From NCBI RefSeq assembly GCF_001186365.1, contig NZ_LDTZ01000017.1:413904-477903 (forward strand): a DNA stretch of 64,000 nucleotides, written 5' to 3'. How positions within the stretch are numbered: the first letter of the stretch is position 1; each line of letters starts with the position of its first letter. The notes below the pieces were generated by a model. It had not been told where the DNA came from. It was given only the letters and a program-made list of their open reading frames with translations, and searched no databases. Shown one piece after another: positions 33,236 to 42,355 of the stretch. Origin of the DNA: Gordonia jacobaea (GTDB lineage Bacteria > Actinomycetota > Actinomycetes > Mycobacteriales > Mycobacteriaceae). Both the position numbers and the translations under genes were made by a program.

Positions 33236-35710
33236 GTCGCCCGGAAGCTTGTCGCGGCGGATTCCGCGCCAGCTCGGGTGGCGGAGGTGGCCGGTGCTGG
33301 TCCAATCCATGAACCTGACCTCGCCGACGATCTTCGGTAGCACCCAGGTCGCGGTGGACGCGACGGGGCGGTCGAGCTTCTCCAGGAACGGACTTCGTGA
33401 GATCTCCAGTGGCTTGAGTTCTTCTGCAAGGCTTTTCAACGACGCCTCGGTGAATCCGGTGCCCACTCTGCCGACGTAGCGCAGCCCGGTCTCTTCTGGT
33501 AGCCCGACCAGCAGTGACCCGATGGCACCCTCGCGATTGCCGCGACCGAGTCGGTAACCGCCGATGACGACCTCGATGTCGCTCCAGTTCTTCTGCTTGC
33601 GCCACTGGCTACTTCGTCGTCCCTGTTGATATGTCGACGTCCTGCGTTTGGCGATGACGCCCTCGAGTCCGTGGTCGCGACTATGACGCACAGCAGCCGA
33701 GCCGGGAGCGGGTAGAAGCGGCGGAATCTCCACGTACGCAGACTCTTTGAATGCCGGCGCGAGAGCCTCCAGGAGTTGTCGACGCTCCGACCACGGCTTA
33801 CGCAAGAGCGATGTGCCGTTGAGATAGAGGATGTCGAAGAGGTACAGCTTGAGCGAGTACGCCTCCGCGGTATTGCTGCGTGAGGCAAGCAGGGTGAAGT
33901 TGGTATGCCCGGCGGAGTCCACGGCAACGACCTCACCGTCGAGGACGACGTCGATGAGGCCGAGTTCGTCTGCCGCCGAGCGCAATTCGGGAAAGTCGTC
34001 GGTCATGTCGATTCCCGATCGCGAGGTGAGGCGGAAGTCTCCATCGATGGAGCGCAACAGAATTCGATACCCATCCCACTTGCCCTCGAACGCCCAGTCC
34101 CTGCCGTCGAGACGTTCGACAGGTTCGTCGGTGGCCAGCATCGGGCGCGGGTGTGTGAGGCTGTCGGGGAGGATGGGCCGCGGCTCGTCGCTCATCAGGT
34201 GCGCGAGCCAGTTCTTGTCGCCGGTCTTGATGAGCGCGTAGCGGCCCTGGATTCGCTCGCCGTGAAGGCGGACGATGACCTCCGAGTCGCGCCACTTCTC
34301 GGTCTCGTATGTGCCGCGATCCCAGATCTCCACGTGCCCGGCGCCGTACTCCCCGCCGGGGATGTCGCCGGAGAAGTCGGCGTAGTCGAGAGGGTGATCC
34401 TCGGTGTGTACGGCCAGCCGGTTCTGACCCGAATCGGTCGGCAGGTTCTTCGGCACGGCCCAGGAGACGAGCACTCCGTCGCGCTCGAGCCGGAAGTCGT
34501 AGTGCAGGCGGCGAGCGTGATGTTCCTGGATCACGAAGATCGGTCCCGCCGACGCCGCGCTCACCGTGTCGTCGGAGTCCTCGGGGTCGCTCTCGTCGTC
34601 GCTGTCGGACGACTGGGCGCGGCGTCGACGATGCGCTTCGTCGCCGAAGGGTTCCGGGGTTTTCGACGCATCGCGCTTGGCACGGTAGGTGCTCAGGTCG
34701 ACGACCGGGCGCGCGCCGGCGTCCTCGACTTGCTCCTCGGAGTCGTCTGCGGAGTCCGCGGAGCCGCTGGTGGTTGTCGTCGCGTCGTCGGTGTCTGGTG
34801 AGTAGGGGTCGTCGAGGCCGTCGAGCAGATCGCCGTCGGCGGCGCGCTCGAGCACCTCGCCGAAGTGCAACTGTGTCAGTCCCGGACCGGCGAGTTCGTC
34901 CCACGTCCGCGGTGCGGCGACCCAGGGTTCTTCGCGTCCGCGCATGGAGTACGGCGCCAGCGTCGTCTTCGACGCGCTGTTCTGGCTCCAATCGATGAAG
35001 ACACGGCCGGCGCGTTCGGATTTCGACATCGTGGCGGTGATCGTCTTCGGATGTGCCGCCGCGAGCGTCGAGGCGATCTCACGTGCAACAGTGCGTGCGG
35101 AATCCGGCGCAACGGGTCGGTCGAAACGCGCGTAGACGTGAATTCCCTTGCCGCCGCTGGTCACCGGATACGACGCAAGGCCCGCGCCGTCGAGCATCTC
35201 GTGCATCATGAGGGCCACCTGCGCGCATTCGTCGAGTGACACGTCGGGGCCCGGGTCGAGGTCGAGGACGAGTCGATTCGCGCGGATCTCGCCGAGTCCC
35301 TTGGGACCGGACTTCTCCGGATCGGCCTGCACGCCGGGCGGCGGGACGAGCCACTGGGGCGTGTGGAGTTCGAGCGCGGCCATCTGTGCCAGCCATACGA
35401 GAACGGCTGCAGAATCTGCCATCGCGTAGGTGATGGTGCGCCCGCTGTGTGCGACGGCGTGGCGGGGAATCCACTCCGGAACCCCGCTAGGTAGATCTTT
35501 CTCGAAGAAGGGCGTCGACTCGACGCCATTGGGCCAGCGTTTGCGGGTGATCAGCCTGCCGCGCAGATGCGGAAGCATGACGTCGGCGATGCGGGTGTAG
35601 TAGTCGACGACGTCGACCTTGCGCGTGCCGGTCGCGGGATACAGCACCTTGCCCAAGTTGGTGAGAGCGATCGTGTGACCGTCGATCTCCAGGCTCTGGG
35701 AGGGCGCCAT
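33230..35710 (-). CDS. ligD: Multifunctional ATP-dependent DNA ligase LigD
   Basis: This is the end-joining ligase/polymerase that works with Ku. The 826-residue protein has the mycobacterial domain order. An N-terminal primase-type polymerase (about 10-290) carries the metal-binding Asp150 and Asp152 in LVLDLDPGPD. A highly acidic linker (about 295-400) follows. The phosphoesterase domain opens with IFVIQEHHARRLHYDFRLER. The C-terminal ATP ligase has its nucleotidyl Lys at about 544 in FEGKWDGYR and later SDIEVVIGGYRLGRG. I chose the ATG at 35710; an in-frame ATG about 11 codons upstream cannot be excluded. It is divergent from ku across 91 bp. Confidence 0.95.
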   Translation of the reverse strand: MAPSQSLEIDGHTIALTNLGKVLYPATGTRKVDVVDYYTRIADVMLPHLRGRLITRKRWPNGVESTPFFEKDLPSGVPEWIPRHAVAHSGRTITYAMADSAAVLVWLAQMAALELHTPQWLVPPPGVQADPEKSGPKGLGEIRANRLVLDLDPGPDVSLDECAQVALMMHEMLDGAGLASYPVTSGGKGIHVYARFDRPVAPDSARTVAREIASTLAAAHPKTITATMSKSERAGRVFIDWSQNSASKTTLAPYSMRGREEPWVAAPRTWDELAGPGLTQLHFGEVLERAADGDLLDGLDDPYSPDTDDATTTTSGSADSADDSEEQVEDAGARPVVDLSTYRAKRDASKTPEPFGDEAHRRRRAQSSDSDDESDPEDSDDTVSAASAGPIFVIQEHHARRLHYDFRLERDGVLVSWAVPKNLPTDSGQNRLAVHTEDHPLDYADFSGDIPGGEYGAGHVEIWDRGTYETEKWRDSEVIVRLHGERIQGRYALIKTGDKNWLAHLMSDEPRPILPDSLTHPRPMLATDEPVERLDGRDWAFEGKWDGYRILLRSIDGDFRLTSRSGIDMTDDFPELRSAADELGLIDVVLDGEVVAVDSAGHTNFTLLASRSNTAEAYSLKLYLFDILYLNGTSLLRKPWSERRQLLEALAPAFKESAYVEIPPLLPAPGSAAVRHSRDHGLEGVIAKRRTSTYQQGRRSSQWRKQKNWSDIEVVIGGYRLGRGNREGAIGSLLVGLPEETGLRYVGRVGTGFTEASLKSLAEELKPLEISRSPFLEKLDRPVASTATWVLPKIVGEVRFMDWTSTGHLRHPSWRGIRRDKLPGDL

Positions 35711-35801
35711 GAGTTCATTGTGCCCAGAATCTGGTCGCGTGCCCATATCCGGTGTCGGTACGCGGCCACTTTGCGACGTGACCGATGGCACAATGGTGCC
35801 C

Positions 35802-36770
35802 ATGCGCTCGATCTGGAAGGGCGATCTGAGCTTTGGCCTGGTCAACGTGCCCGTCAAGGTGTATTCGGCGACGGAGAGTCACGACCGCAAGTCGTATCAG
35901 GTCGATTCGTCCGACGGCGCCCGCATCCGTTATCGCAGGGTGCGGGAGGGAACCGATACCGAGGTCGACTACTCCGACATCGCCAACGCGTACGAAACCG
36001 ACAGTGGCGAGTCGGTGATCCTGACGAAGGACGACCTTGCGAGTCTGCCGGTGCAGAAGAGTCCGGAGATTTCGATCGTCGAGTTCGTACCCGTCGACCA
36101 GGTCGACCCGATCTACTTCGACAAGCCTTACTATCTCGAGCCGTCGTCGAAGTCTCCGAAGGCTTACGTGCTGCTGGCGAAGGCGTTGCAGGAGACCGAC
36201 CGGTTGGCGATCGCGTCGTTCACCCTGCGCAACCGCACGCGCATGGCGGCGCTGAGGGTCATCGAACCTGGCGTGATGACCCTGCAGACGCTGCTGTGGC
36301 CCGACGAGGTGCGCAAGCCCGACTTCGACTTCCTCGGCGACGACGTGCAGATCCGCGACCAGGAATTGAAGATGGCGTCGTCGTTGATCGACTCGATGGC
36401 CACCGACTACGACCCGGACGAGTTCTCCGACACCTACCAGGACGAACTGTCGAAGCTGATCGAGGCGAAAGCCGAAGGCGGCGAGGCATTTCCGGAGAGC
36501 GATGAGAAGGAAGAAGCCGCCGACGAGGACTCCGACGTCGCGGATCTTCTTGCCGCACTGCGTGCTTCGGTGAAGGACAAGGGAGACGCGAGCGGCGGTT
36601 CATCCGATGCTGCCGACAAGCCGCCCGCAAAGAAGGCCGCGGCGAAGAAGGCGCCGGCAAAGAAGGCTGCCGCCAAGAAAACTGCAGCCAAGAAGGCAAC
36701 AGCCGACAAGGCAACGGCCGAGAAGTCCACAGCAGCCAAGAAGACGACCCGAAAGCGAGCGGCAAGTTGA
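35802..36770 (+). CDS. ku: Non-homologous end-joining protein Ku
   Basis: This 322-residue bacterial Ku forms a ring dimer on broken DNA ends and recruits LigD, encoded divergently. It opens with the conserved RSIWKGDLSFGLVNVPVKVY and contains YYLEPSSKSPKAYVLL and the core beta-barrel residues. After about residue 250 the protein becomes an acidic linker, and then a Lys/Ala-rich tail of about 55 residues with repeated AAKK units, like histone H1. This DNA-binding extension is known from some actinobacterial Ku proteins. The ATG at 35802 is the family start; the longer frame overlaps the ligD region. The stop overlaps the next gene's TTG by 4 nt. Confidence 0.96.
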   Translation: MRSIWKGDLSFGLVNVPVKVYSATESHDRKSYQVDSSDGARIRYRRVREGTDTEVDYSDIANAYETDSGESVILTKDDLASLPVQKSPEISIVEFVPVDQVDPIYFDKPYYLEPSSKSPKAYVLLAKALQETDRLAIASFTLRNRTRMAALRVIEPGVMTLQTLLWPDEVRKPDFDFLGDDVQIRDQELKMASSLIDSMATDYDPDEFSDTYQDELSKLIEAKAEGGEAFPESDEKEEAADEDSDVADLLAALRASVKDKGDASGGSSDAADKPPAKKAAAKKAPAKKAAAKKTAAKKATADKATAEKSTAAKKTTRKRAAS

Positions 36771-38239
36771 GCGACGTACTGGATTTGCTCATCGTGGGAG
36801 CAGGGTTGGCGGGGATCGACGCCGCCTACCGTGTGACGGAGCGAAATCCGGGCTTGCGGTATCGGATCGTCGAACAGCGTGAACGTATCGGTGGCACGTG
36901 GGATCTGTTCCGCTACCCGGGAGTGCGGTCGGACTCCGACATCTTCACACTCAGTTTTCCGTTCCGGCCGTGGCGCGGAACCAAGACCATGGCGTCGGGT
37001 GCCGAGATTCGTGACTATCTCGAAGACACCGCCCGCGACACCGGGATCTACGACCAGATCGACTTCGGCGTCACGGTCACCGCGGCCGACTTCGACACCG
37101 CGTCCGACACCTGGACTGTCACGACCAACGCGAGCGGCGAAACCCGCACGTACACAACACGATTCCTCTATCTGTGTACCGGCTACTACCGATACGACGA
37201 GGCCTACACCCCCGATTTCGCGGGCGCCGAGGACTTCTCCGGAACCATCGTGCATCCGCAGTTCTGGCCCGAGGATCTCGACTACGCGGGCAAGAACGTC
37301 GTCGTGATCGGCAGTGGCGCAACGGCTGTCACCCTCATCCCGAGTATGGCCGACCGCGCCGGTCATGTGACGATGCTGCAGCGTTCGCCGACGTACCTGT
37401 TCCCCGTCGGCTGGCAGGAGCCGACGACGCCGTGGATTCAGCGACTGTTGCCGAGGCAGTGGGCACACGACGTGATCCGGTACCGCAACGCACTTGTCAC
37501 GTTGTCGATCTACCTGTTCGCGCGGCGGTTTCCGCGTACGTCGCGAAAGCTGCTGCGTCAGATCGCGATCCGCAACCTCCCCAAGGGATACGACGTCGAC
37601 ACGCACTTCCGCCCGCGGTACAACCCGTGGGATGAGCGATTGTGCATCATCCCCGACGCCGACTTCTACAAGGCTCTCGGCTCCGACCATGCCGATGTGG
37701 TCACCGACCAGATCGACCGGTTCACGCCCGGCGGGATCAAGCTGGTGTCGGGCGAGGAGTTGCCCGCCGACATCATCGTGACCGCGACCGGACTCGAGCT
37801 GCTCGCCTTCGGCGGAGCGCAGCTGTCGATCGACGGCGTCGAATTCAAACCGCACGAGAAGTTCGCCTATCGCGGGTACATGCTCAACGACGTACCGAAT
37901 CTGGCGTGGTCCATTGGCTACACCAACGCGTCATGGACATTGCGCGTCGATCTGACCAGTAAGGCGGTCGGTGATCTGATCGCGTACATGCGGGCGCACG
38001 GATACACGTCTGCGGCGCCGACCGTCGGGTCGGCGACGCTGCCGGAGCACATGCTGTTCGCACTGGATGCGGGCTATGTCCGACGCGGTGCCGTCGCTCT
38101 CCCCAAGTCGTCGGATCAAGCGCCGTGGCAGGTCCGGCACAACCTGGTACTCGATGCCATCGATTCGCGTCGCTACGAGGTCACCGAAGCGATGGAGTTC
38201 CACACCGTCGGCGAGTCGGCGGCAAAAAGCGCTGGCTGA
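36767..38239 (+). CDS. Baeyer-Villiger-type flavin monooxygenase (EthA-like)
   Basis: This 490-residue FAD/NADPH monooxygenase has the FAD motif LLIVGAGLAGIDAAYRV, GGTWDLFRYPGVRSDSD, the Baeyer-Villiger fingerprint FSGTIVHPQFWP and the NADPH motif VVVIGSGATAVTLIPS. VTATGLELL completes the EthA-like pattern. M. tuberculosis EthA is of about the same size and oxidises ketones and thioamide prodrugs; the natural substrate here is unknown. It starts with TTG at 36767, whose last bases are the ku stop (TTGA). Translation therefore depends on ku, although no functional link to DNA repair is known. Confidence 0.9.
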   Translation: MSDVLDLLIVGAGLAGIDAAYRVTERNPGLRYRIVEQRERIGGTWDLFRYPGVRSDSDIFTLSFPFRPWRGTKTMASGAEIRDYLEDTARDTGIYDQIDFGVTVTAADFDTASDTWTVTTNASGETRTYTTRFLYLCTGYYRYDEAYTPDFAGAEDFSGTIVHPQFWPEDLDYAGKNVVVIGSGATAVTLIPSMADRAGHVTMLQRSPTYLFPVGWQEPTTPWIQRLLPRQWAHDVIRYRNALVTLSIYLFARRFPRTSRKLLRQIAIRNLPKGYDVDTHFRPRYNPWDERLCIIPDADFYKALGSDHADVVTDQIDRFTPGGIKLVSGEELPADIIVTATGLELLAFGGAQLSIDGVEFKPHEKFAYRGYMLNDVPNLAWSIGYTNASWTLRVDLTSKAVGDLIAYMRAHGYTSAAPTVGSATLPEHMLFALDAGYVRRGAVALPKSSDQAPWQVRHNLVLDAIDSRRYEVTEAMEFHTVGESAAKSAG

Positions 38240-38268
38240 ACGGGTGCGCTGACGGGCATCCTCGGGAG

Positions 38269-39570
38269 GTGACCATCACCGCCAGCGAGTCCCGGCTGCC
38301 GCGCGCTCTACGGCCATTGGCCGGCGCGCAGTTCCGTCGGCTCGTGGCCGGCCTCATCTTGGCGTTGTTCTCCGACGGCGTCTGGGCCATCGCACTGGTA
38401 TGGCAGATCATCGAGCTCGGGGGTGGCCCGACGCAGGTCGCGTGGGCGTCTGGTGTGTCGGCGGTGGGCATGATCGTCTCGACGCTCGCGGGCGGAGTGC
38501 TCGCCGACCGGGTCTCGCAACGATCGATCATCGTGGCGCTCGAAGTGGTCAAGATGGGTGTGTTCGGACTCGTCGGAGTGCTGTCGATCTTCGGGGTGCT
38601 CACCCTGCCGATGGTGGTGATCGCCGCGTTGCTCGGTGGAGTCACCACCGGTATGTACTACCCGGCCTACTCGGCGCTGCTCCCGCGGATCGTCTCGGCA
38701 TCGGAGTTGCAGGCCGCCAACGGAATCGAAGGGTTCTCCCGGCCCGTCGTCTTTCAGGCGATCGGCCCGATGGTTGCTGGATTGATCGTGTCGGTTGCCG
38801 CGCCGGGACCGGCGGTCGTGGTTGCCGCGGTCGCGAGTATCTGTTCGGGCGCGTGCTATCTCACGATGAAGCCGCTACCTCAGCGTCGAGAAGCGTTGCG
38901 GGGCAACCCGGCACGATCGGCGGTCACCGATCTGGTCGAGGGCTTCGGATACGTCCTGCGGACTCCGTGGTTATGGGCCACGTTGTTCTTCGCGACGCTG
39001 CTTGTGTTGGCAACGATGGGTCCGATCGAGGTGCTCGTTCCCTTCGCGCTGCGCGAACGCGTAGACGGTGGCGCGGGAGACCATGCGCTCGTCCTCGCCG
39101 CTTACGGGGCGGGAGCGGCGATCGGTTCGGCGTACTTCGCGTCGATCAGGATGCCTCGGCGATACCTCACCGTCATGTTCGTCATCTGGGGTCTGTCGAG
39201 CCTGTCGCTTGTTGTCATGGGCGTCGCCGAGCACACCTGGCTGTTCATCGTCGCCGGTGCATTGCTGGGATTCGGATTCGACGCCCCGTCGGTGCTGTGG
39301 GGAACATTGCTGCAGCGGCGGGTGCCGCCTGAGCTGTTGGGTCGGATCGCGAGTCTCGACTTCTTCGTCTCCGTCATTCTGATGCCGGTGTCGATGGCGA
39401 TCGCCGCACCGTTGAGCAACGCCATCGGGCTCACCGCGGTGTTCGTGATCGGCGGCATCCTGCCTGTTCCAGCGGCGATCGCCTTCTACGTCGCGGCGCG
39501 ACTCTGGCGCGACGAGATCGAGCATCCGTTGGACGACGCCGTGGTGGTGACGGCCCCGAGCGAGTCCTGA
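38269..39570 (+). CDS. MFS transporter
   Basis: This 433-residue major facilitator protein has about 12 helices and the loop GVLADRVSQRSI, a motif-A variant. It resembles enterobactin-exporter-like or DHA3-type drug exporters (LAGAQFRRLVAGLILALFSDG, MYYPAYSALLPRI). I chose the GTG at 38269 because it begins just before the first helix. GGGAGG overlaps this codon rather than preceding it, so the start is uncertain by several residues. It follows the monooxygenase by 29 bp and is probably co-transcribed with it and the SGNH gene. The substrate is unknown. Confidence 0.8.
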   Translation: MTITASESRLPRALRPLAGAQFRRLVAGLILALFSDGVWAIALVWQIIELGGGPTQVAWASGVSAVGMIVSTLAGGVLADRVSQRSIIVALEVVKMGVFGLVGVLSIFGVLTLPMVVIAALLGGVTTGMYYPAYSALLPRIVSASELQAANGIEGFSRPVVFQAIGPMVAGLIVSVAAPGPAVVVAAVASICSGACYLTMKPLPQRREALRGNPARSAVTDLVEGFGYVLRTPWLWATLFFATLLVLATMGPIEVLVPFALRERVDGGAGDHALVLAAYGAGAAIGSAYFASIRMPRRYLTVMFVIWGLSSLSLVVMGVAEHTWLFIVAGALLGFGFDAPSVLWGTLLQRRVPPELLGRIASLDFFVSVILMPVSMAIAAPLSNAIGLTAVFVIGGILPVPAAIAFYVAARLWRDEIEHPLDDAVVVTAPSES

Positions 39571-39584
39571 GTGGGATTGCGACA

Positions 39585-40340
39585 ATGGATGCCATGCGCG
39601 AGATTGTGACCCTGGCTGCCGCCGCCACCTGGCGTACCCCGGTGATCGCGTGGCAGGGGCTGCGCGCCAAGCGGAGCGTCGTGCGATTACCGCAGGCCGA
39701 GGGCGACTTCGGGACCGTCGGCGACGCGTCGGATCCGAATTGTCTGCGCCTCGTGGTCCTCGGCGACAGCCTCGCGGGCGGCGTCGGGGTCGACAACCAC
39801 CTCGACACCCTCGCCGGCGGAGTCGCGACACGGCTCGCCACCAGAGAGTGCCGCTCGGTGCAGTGGGTTGTTGCCGCACGAACTGGTTTCACCGCTGCGC
39901 AGGTGATGACACTGATCGACGACGCCGTGCTTGCACAGGCCGACGTCGTGGTCGTGTCCGTCGGGGCCAACGACGCGAAGAACATGCACACGGCCCGTCG
40001 GTGGCGTGACGAGCTTACTGCTTTGCTCAACGCCGTGTGCGCGGCGGCGGAGCGGGCCGAGATCGTGCTGCTGCCGGTGCCGATGCTGCAGATGTGCCCG
40101 GCGCTGCCGGGTGCGCTGGCCCAGACGCTGGGCATGCGTGCCGCGCAGTTCGACGCGATCGCAGACGACGTGGTCGCCGGATCCGGGCGAGTCCGCAGAA
40201 TCATGCGCTTCGAGCCGTCCGGCGACGGATTGTTCGCCGCCGACGGATTCCATCCCTCCGCAGCGTTCCACGCGATCTACGCCGAGCAGATCGACGCCGC
40301 GTTGAGCACTACTGATGGAGATTCTCCGGCGCGTCGCTGA
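39585..40340 (+). CDS. SGNH/GDSL hydrolase
   Basis: This 251-residue esterase/lipase-like hydrolase has block I LVVLGDSLAGGVGV (nucleophile Ser62), the Gly position, block III VVSVGANDAKN (Asn) and block V DGFHPS with the catalytic Asp/His. It has no clear signal peptide, although residues 8-24 are moderately hydrophobic. The substrate is unknown; acyl-ester or wall-lipid substrates are typical. It starts 14 bp after the MFS gene, so it is probably the last gene of the ku-proximal run. A second ATG three codons in is possible. Confidence 0.85.
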   Translation: MDAMREIVTLAAAATWRTPVIAWQGLRAKRSVVRLPQAEGDFGTVGDASDPNCLRLVVLGDSLAGGVGVDNHLDTLAGGVATRLATRECRSVQWVVAARTGFTAAQVMTLIDDAVLAQADVVVVSVGANDAKNMHTARRWRDELTALLNAVCAAAERAEIVLLPVPMLQMCPALPGALAQTLGMRAAQFDAIADDVVAGSGRVRRIMRFEPSGDGLFAADGFHPSAAFHAIYAEQIDAALSTTDGDSPARR

Positions 40341-40388
40341 CCGACAGGCAGCGTCGCTTCTTTTTGAGCGAATCCCCCGCACCTTCGA

Positions 40389-40403
40389 TCTATCACTGAT
40401 AGA
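40389..40403. promoter_or_regulatory. tetO-like 15-bp palindrome
   Basis: TCTATCA-C-TGATAGA is a perfect 7-1-7 palindrome. It differs from the classic tetO core CTATCAGTGATAG only at the centre base. It sits 57 bp upstream of the small membrane protein gene, in a 119-bp gap otherwise without features. A second imperfect pair (TCGTTG and CAACGA) follows at about 40411-40430. A TetR-family repressor is the natural candidate, but none is encoded next to it. Confidence 0.6.
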
Positions 40404-40459
40404 GTTTGGTTCGTTGGAAGTTAACAACGATAGAAGAAATCCTCTTGGAAGGAATCGCG

Positions 40460-40831
40460 ATGCTCGCGACCTCGATCGGACTCATCCTCAGTTGGGCCGG
40501 CGCGCTGATGATCATTGCAGTCGGCTGCGCTTACCTGGCGAGGAACGAGAAGAATGCGGCCGGTTTCGGACTACCGACGCCTCCGGCTCCGGACGCACGG
40601 GGCTGGTGGCAGGTGAAGGGCATTCGCGACGTCGTGACCGGACTACTCGTCATCGTCTTCACCTTCGTCGCACTCGACTACCTCGGTGTTCTGGTCCTAG
40701 TGCTTGCCCTGATCCCGTTGGGGGACATGGTGATCGTGCTGACCAATCGGGGCAGCAAAGCAGCCGCCTACGGCATCCACGGCGCGACCGCACTTGCACT
40801 GATCGTCGCCGCAGTTCTGCTCTTTCTCTGA
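40460..40831 (+). CDS. Small four-helix membrane protein (DUF4267-like)
   Basis: This 123-residue protein has four hydrophobic helices (SIGLILSWAGALMIIAVGCAYL, VVTGLLVIVFTFVALDYLG, LVLVLALIPLGDMVIVL, ATALALIVAAVLLFL). A conserved-looking GFGLPTPPAPDARGWWQVKGIRD loop lies between helices 1 and 2, as in DUF4267 proteins of unknown function. The ATG at 40460 is preceded by GGAAGGA. It starts a two-gene unit with the cupin gene (35-bp gap) behind the tetO-like palindrome. Confidence 0.78.
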   Translation: MLATSIGLILSWAGALMIIAVGCAYLARNEKNAAGFGLPTPPAPDARGWWQVKGIRDVVTGLLVIVFTFVALDYLGVLVLVLALIPLGDMVIVLTNRGSKAAAYGIHGATALALIVAAVLLFL

Positions 40832-40866
40832 TCCGACAATCAATCAACAAAGCAATGGAGACCACG

Positions 40867-41355
40867 ATGACCACTACTGCACCCGTATTCCGCAGCGCCA
40901 GTGACGATGTCGTCGGCAACGAGCGCGCGTCGATGCACCTGCTGTTCGACGCATCCGACACCGCAGGCGCGCTGAGCTCACTCGAAGTTCGCCTCGACGC
41001 GGGTGTCGACGGCGCCGCGCCTCACTTTCACCGACAGTCGTCCGAGATGTTCTACGTCATCGAGGGTGGCCTGCGCCTGATGGCCGGTAATGAGATCGTG
41101 ACAGTCGAAGCTGGTGCGGCAGTGTCGATTCCGCGACTCATGCCGCATGCCTTCGGTGCGGTGCCCGACGCTGCGGCACGCGTCCTGATCGTCCTCACGC
41201 CCGGCGTCGAACGATTCGAGTACTTCCGACTGCTTTCGCGAATCCAGGCGGGCGAGGCCACATTCGAGGAGTTGGTGGCTGCGCAGGAACCGTACGACAA
41301 CCATTTCGTCGACGCGCCCGAGTGGTGGAGTGACCGCCAGAGCTCACGCGGTTGA
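40867..41355 (+). CDS. Cupin-domain protein
   Basis: This 162-residue single-domain cupin has metal-site motif 1 as APHFHRQSSEMFYVIEGGL and motif 2 in IPRLMPHAFGAV, so one metal-binding barrel. The C-terminal helix region (about 120-162) is polar. Similar stand-alone cupins act as small dioxygenases, isomerases or sensors; no activity can be assigned. The ATG at 40867 follows GGAGA; an in-frame ATG four codons earlier is possible. It is co-transcribed with the small membrane protein. Its 3' end overlaps convergent lysG by 12 bp. Confidence 0.85.
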   Translation: MTTTAPVFRSASDDVVGNERASMHLLFDASDTAGALSSLEVRLDAGVDGAAPHFHRQSSEMFYVIEGGLRLMAGNEIVTVEAGAAVSIPRLMPHAFGAVPDAAARVLIVLTPGVERFEYFRLLSRIQAGEATFEELVAAQEPYDNHFVDAPEWWSDRQSSRG

Positions 41356-42285
41356 GGAGTCGGTGTCCGGCGGCGCGATGAGATGGCGACGAGCGCCGTC
41401 GACGACGAGGTCGGTGAGAGTGCGCAGCAACGACGACCCGAGCTTCCAGTACTGCCAGTAGAGCGGCACGTCGACGTGGAGGTCGGTGAAGGTGACCACC
41501 CGGCCGCTGTCGAGAGCATCGGCGATCTGCGCCAGAGGGACTGCGCCCCAACCCATTCCGGCTTCGATGGCACGGTGGTACTCGGTGGAGGCAGGGATGT
41601 AGACGGCGGGCGGATCGAGTCGCTGTCCCGACATCATTCGGAGCACTCTGCGTTGCAGCTCGTCGTTGCGATCGAACTGCACCATCGGGGCCTTGGCGAG
41701 GGATTCGTCGTCGACGCCGTTGGGCATCCAGGTGTCGAGGAACTGCCCAGTGGCGACGGGTAGATAGCGCATGATGCCCAGCGGTCGCAGTGTGGTCCCC
41801 CGGATGGGCAGGGGATCGGAGGTGATGGCGCCCATCACCTCGCCGGTCACCAAGCGCGAGCTGTTGACTGCTTCGTCGTCGCGGATCACTTCGACGGCAA
41901 CTGGGTTCTCGCGGTGGAAGCGCGCGAGTGTGGGGAGGAGCCAGGTCGCGAGCGAGTCGGCGTTGGCGGCAATCGGGAGATGGACGCGCGGGCGGTCGGT
42001 GAGTGGGGCGGTCACGGCGTCGTCGAGGTCGCCGGTCAGTTCGAGCTGAGCCTCGAGGGCGAGCAGATTCCACTGTTTGGCCATCCGTGCGAGCACCTCG
42101 CCGTCGCGCGTCGCGGTGATCGGCTTGGTGCGACGGACCAGGATGCGTCCGACGGAGACCTCGAGCGCCTTGATGCGTTGACTCACCGCCGACGGTGTGA
42201 TGTGCAGTTGCTCGGCCGCGGCGTCGAACGTGCCTGCGTCGAGTACCGCTGACAGCGTGCGTAGTGCGTCCGATCCGAGATCCAC
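41344..42285 (-). CDS. lysG: LysR-family activator of lysE (LysG/ArgP-type)
   Basis: This 313-residue LysR-type regulator has an N-terminal helix-turn-helix (LRTLSAVLDAGTFDAAAEQLHITPSAVSQRIKALE) followed by an effector domain for basic amino acids. The divergent partner is a lysE-type exporter, the classic LysG-LysE pair of Corynebacterium, in which lysine, arginine or histidine activates export. The start is GTG (42283-42285). A perfect 8-4-8 palindrome 12 bp upstream (42298-42317) is the probable operator. The 3' end overlaps the cupin gene. Confidence 0.9.
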   Translation of the reverse strand: MDLGSDALRTLSAVLDAGTFDAAAEQLHITPSAVSQRIKALEVSVGRILVRRTKPITATRDGEVLARMAKQWNLLALEAQLELTGDLDDAVTAPLTDRPRVHLPIAANADSLATWLLPTLARFHRENPVAVEVIRDDEAVNSSRLVTGEVMGAITSDPLPIRGTTLRPLGIMRYLPVATGQFLDTWMPNGVDDESLAKAPMVQFDRNDELQRRVLRMMSGQRLDPPAVYIPASTEYHRAIEAGMGWGAVPLAQIADALDSGRVVTFTDLHVDVPLYWQYWKLGSSLLRTLTDLVVDGARRHLIAPPDTDSSTA

Positions 42286-42297
42286 ATAAGAGAGTCT

Positions 42298-42317
42298 AAT
42301 GTTTCGACAGAAACATT
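42298..42317. promoter_or_regulatory. LysR-type operator between lysG and lysE
   Basis: AATGTTTC-GACA-GAAACATT is a perfect inverted repeat containing the T-N11-A geometry of LysR-type sites. It lies in the 70-bp divergent gap and should serve both lysG autoregulation and lysE activation. Confidence 0.75.
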
Positions 42318-42355
42318 CGCTGTACTTGTCGGTGACGTGCTCTTACGTTCGTGTC

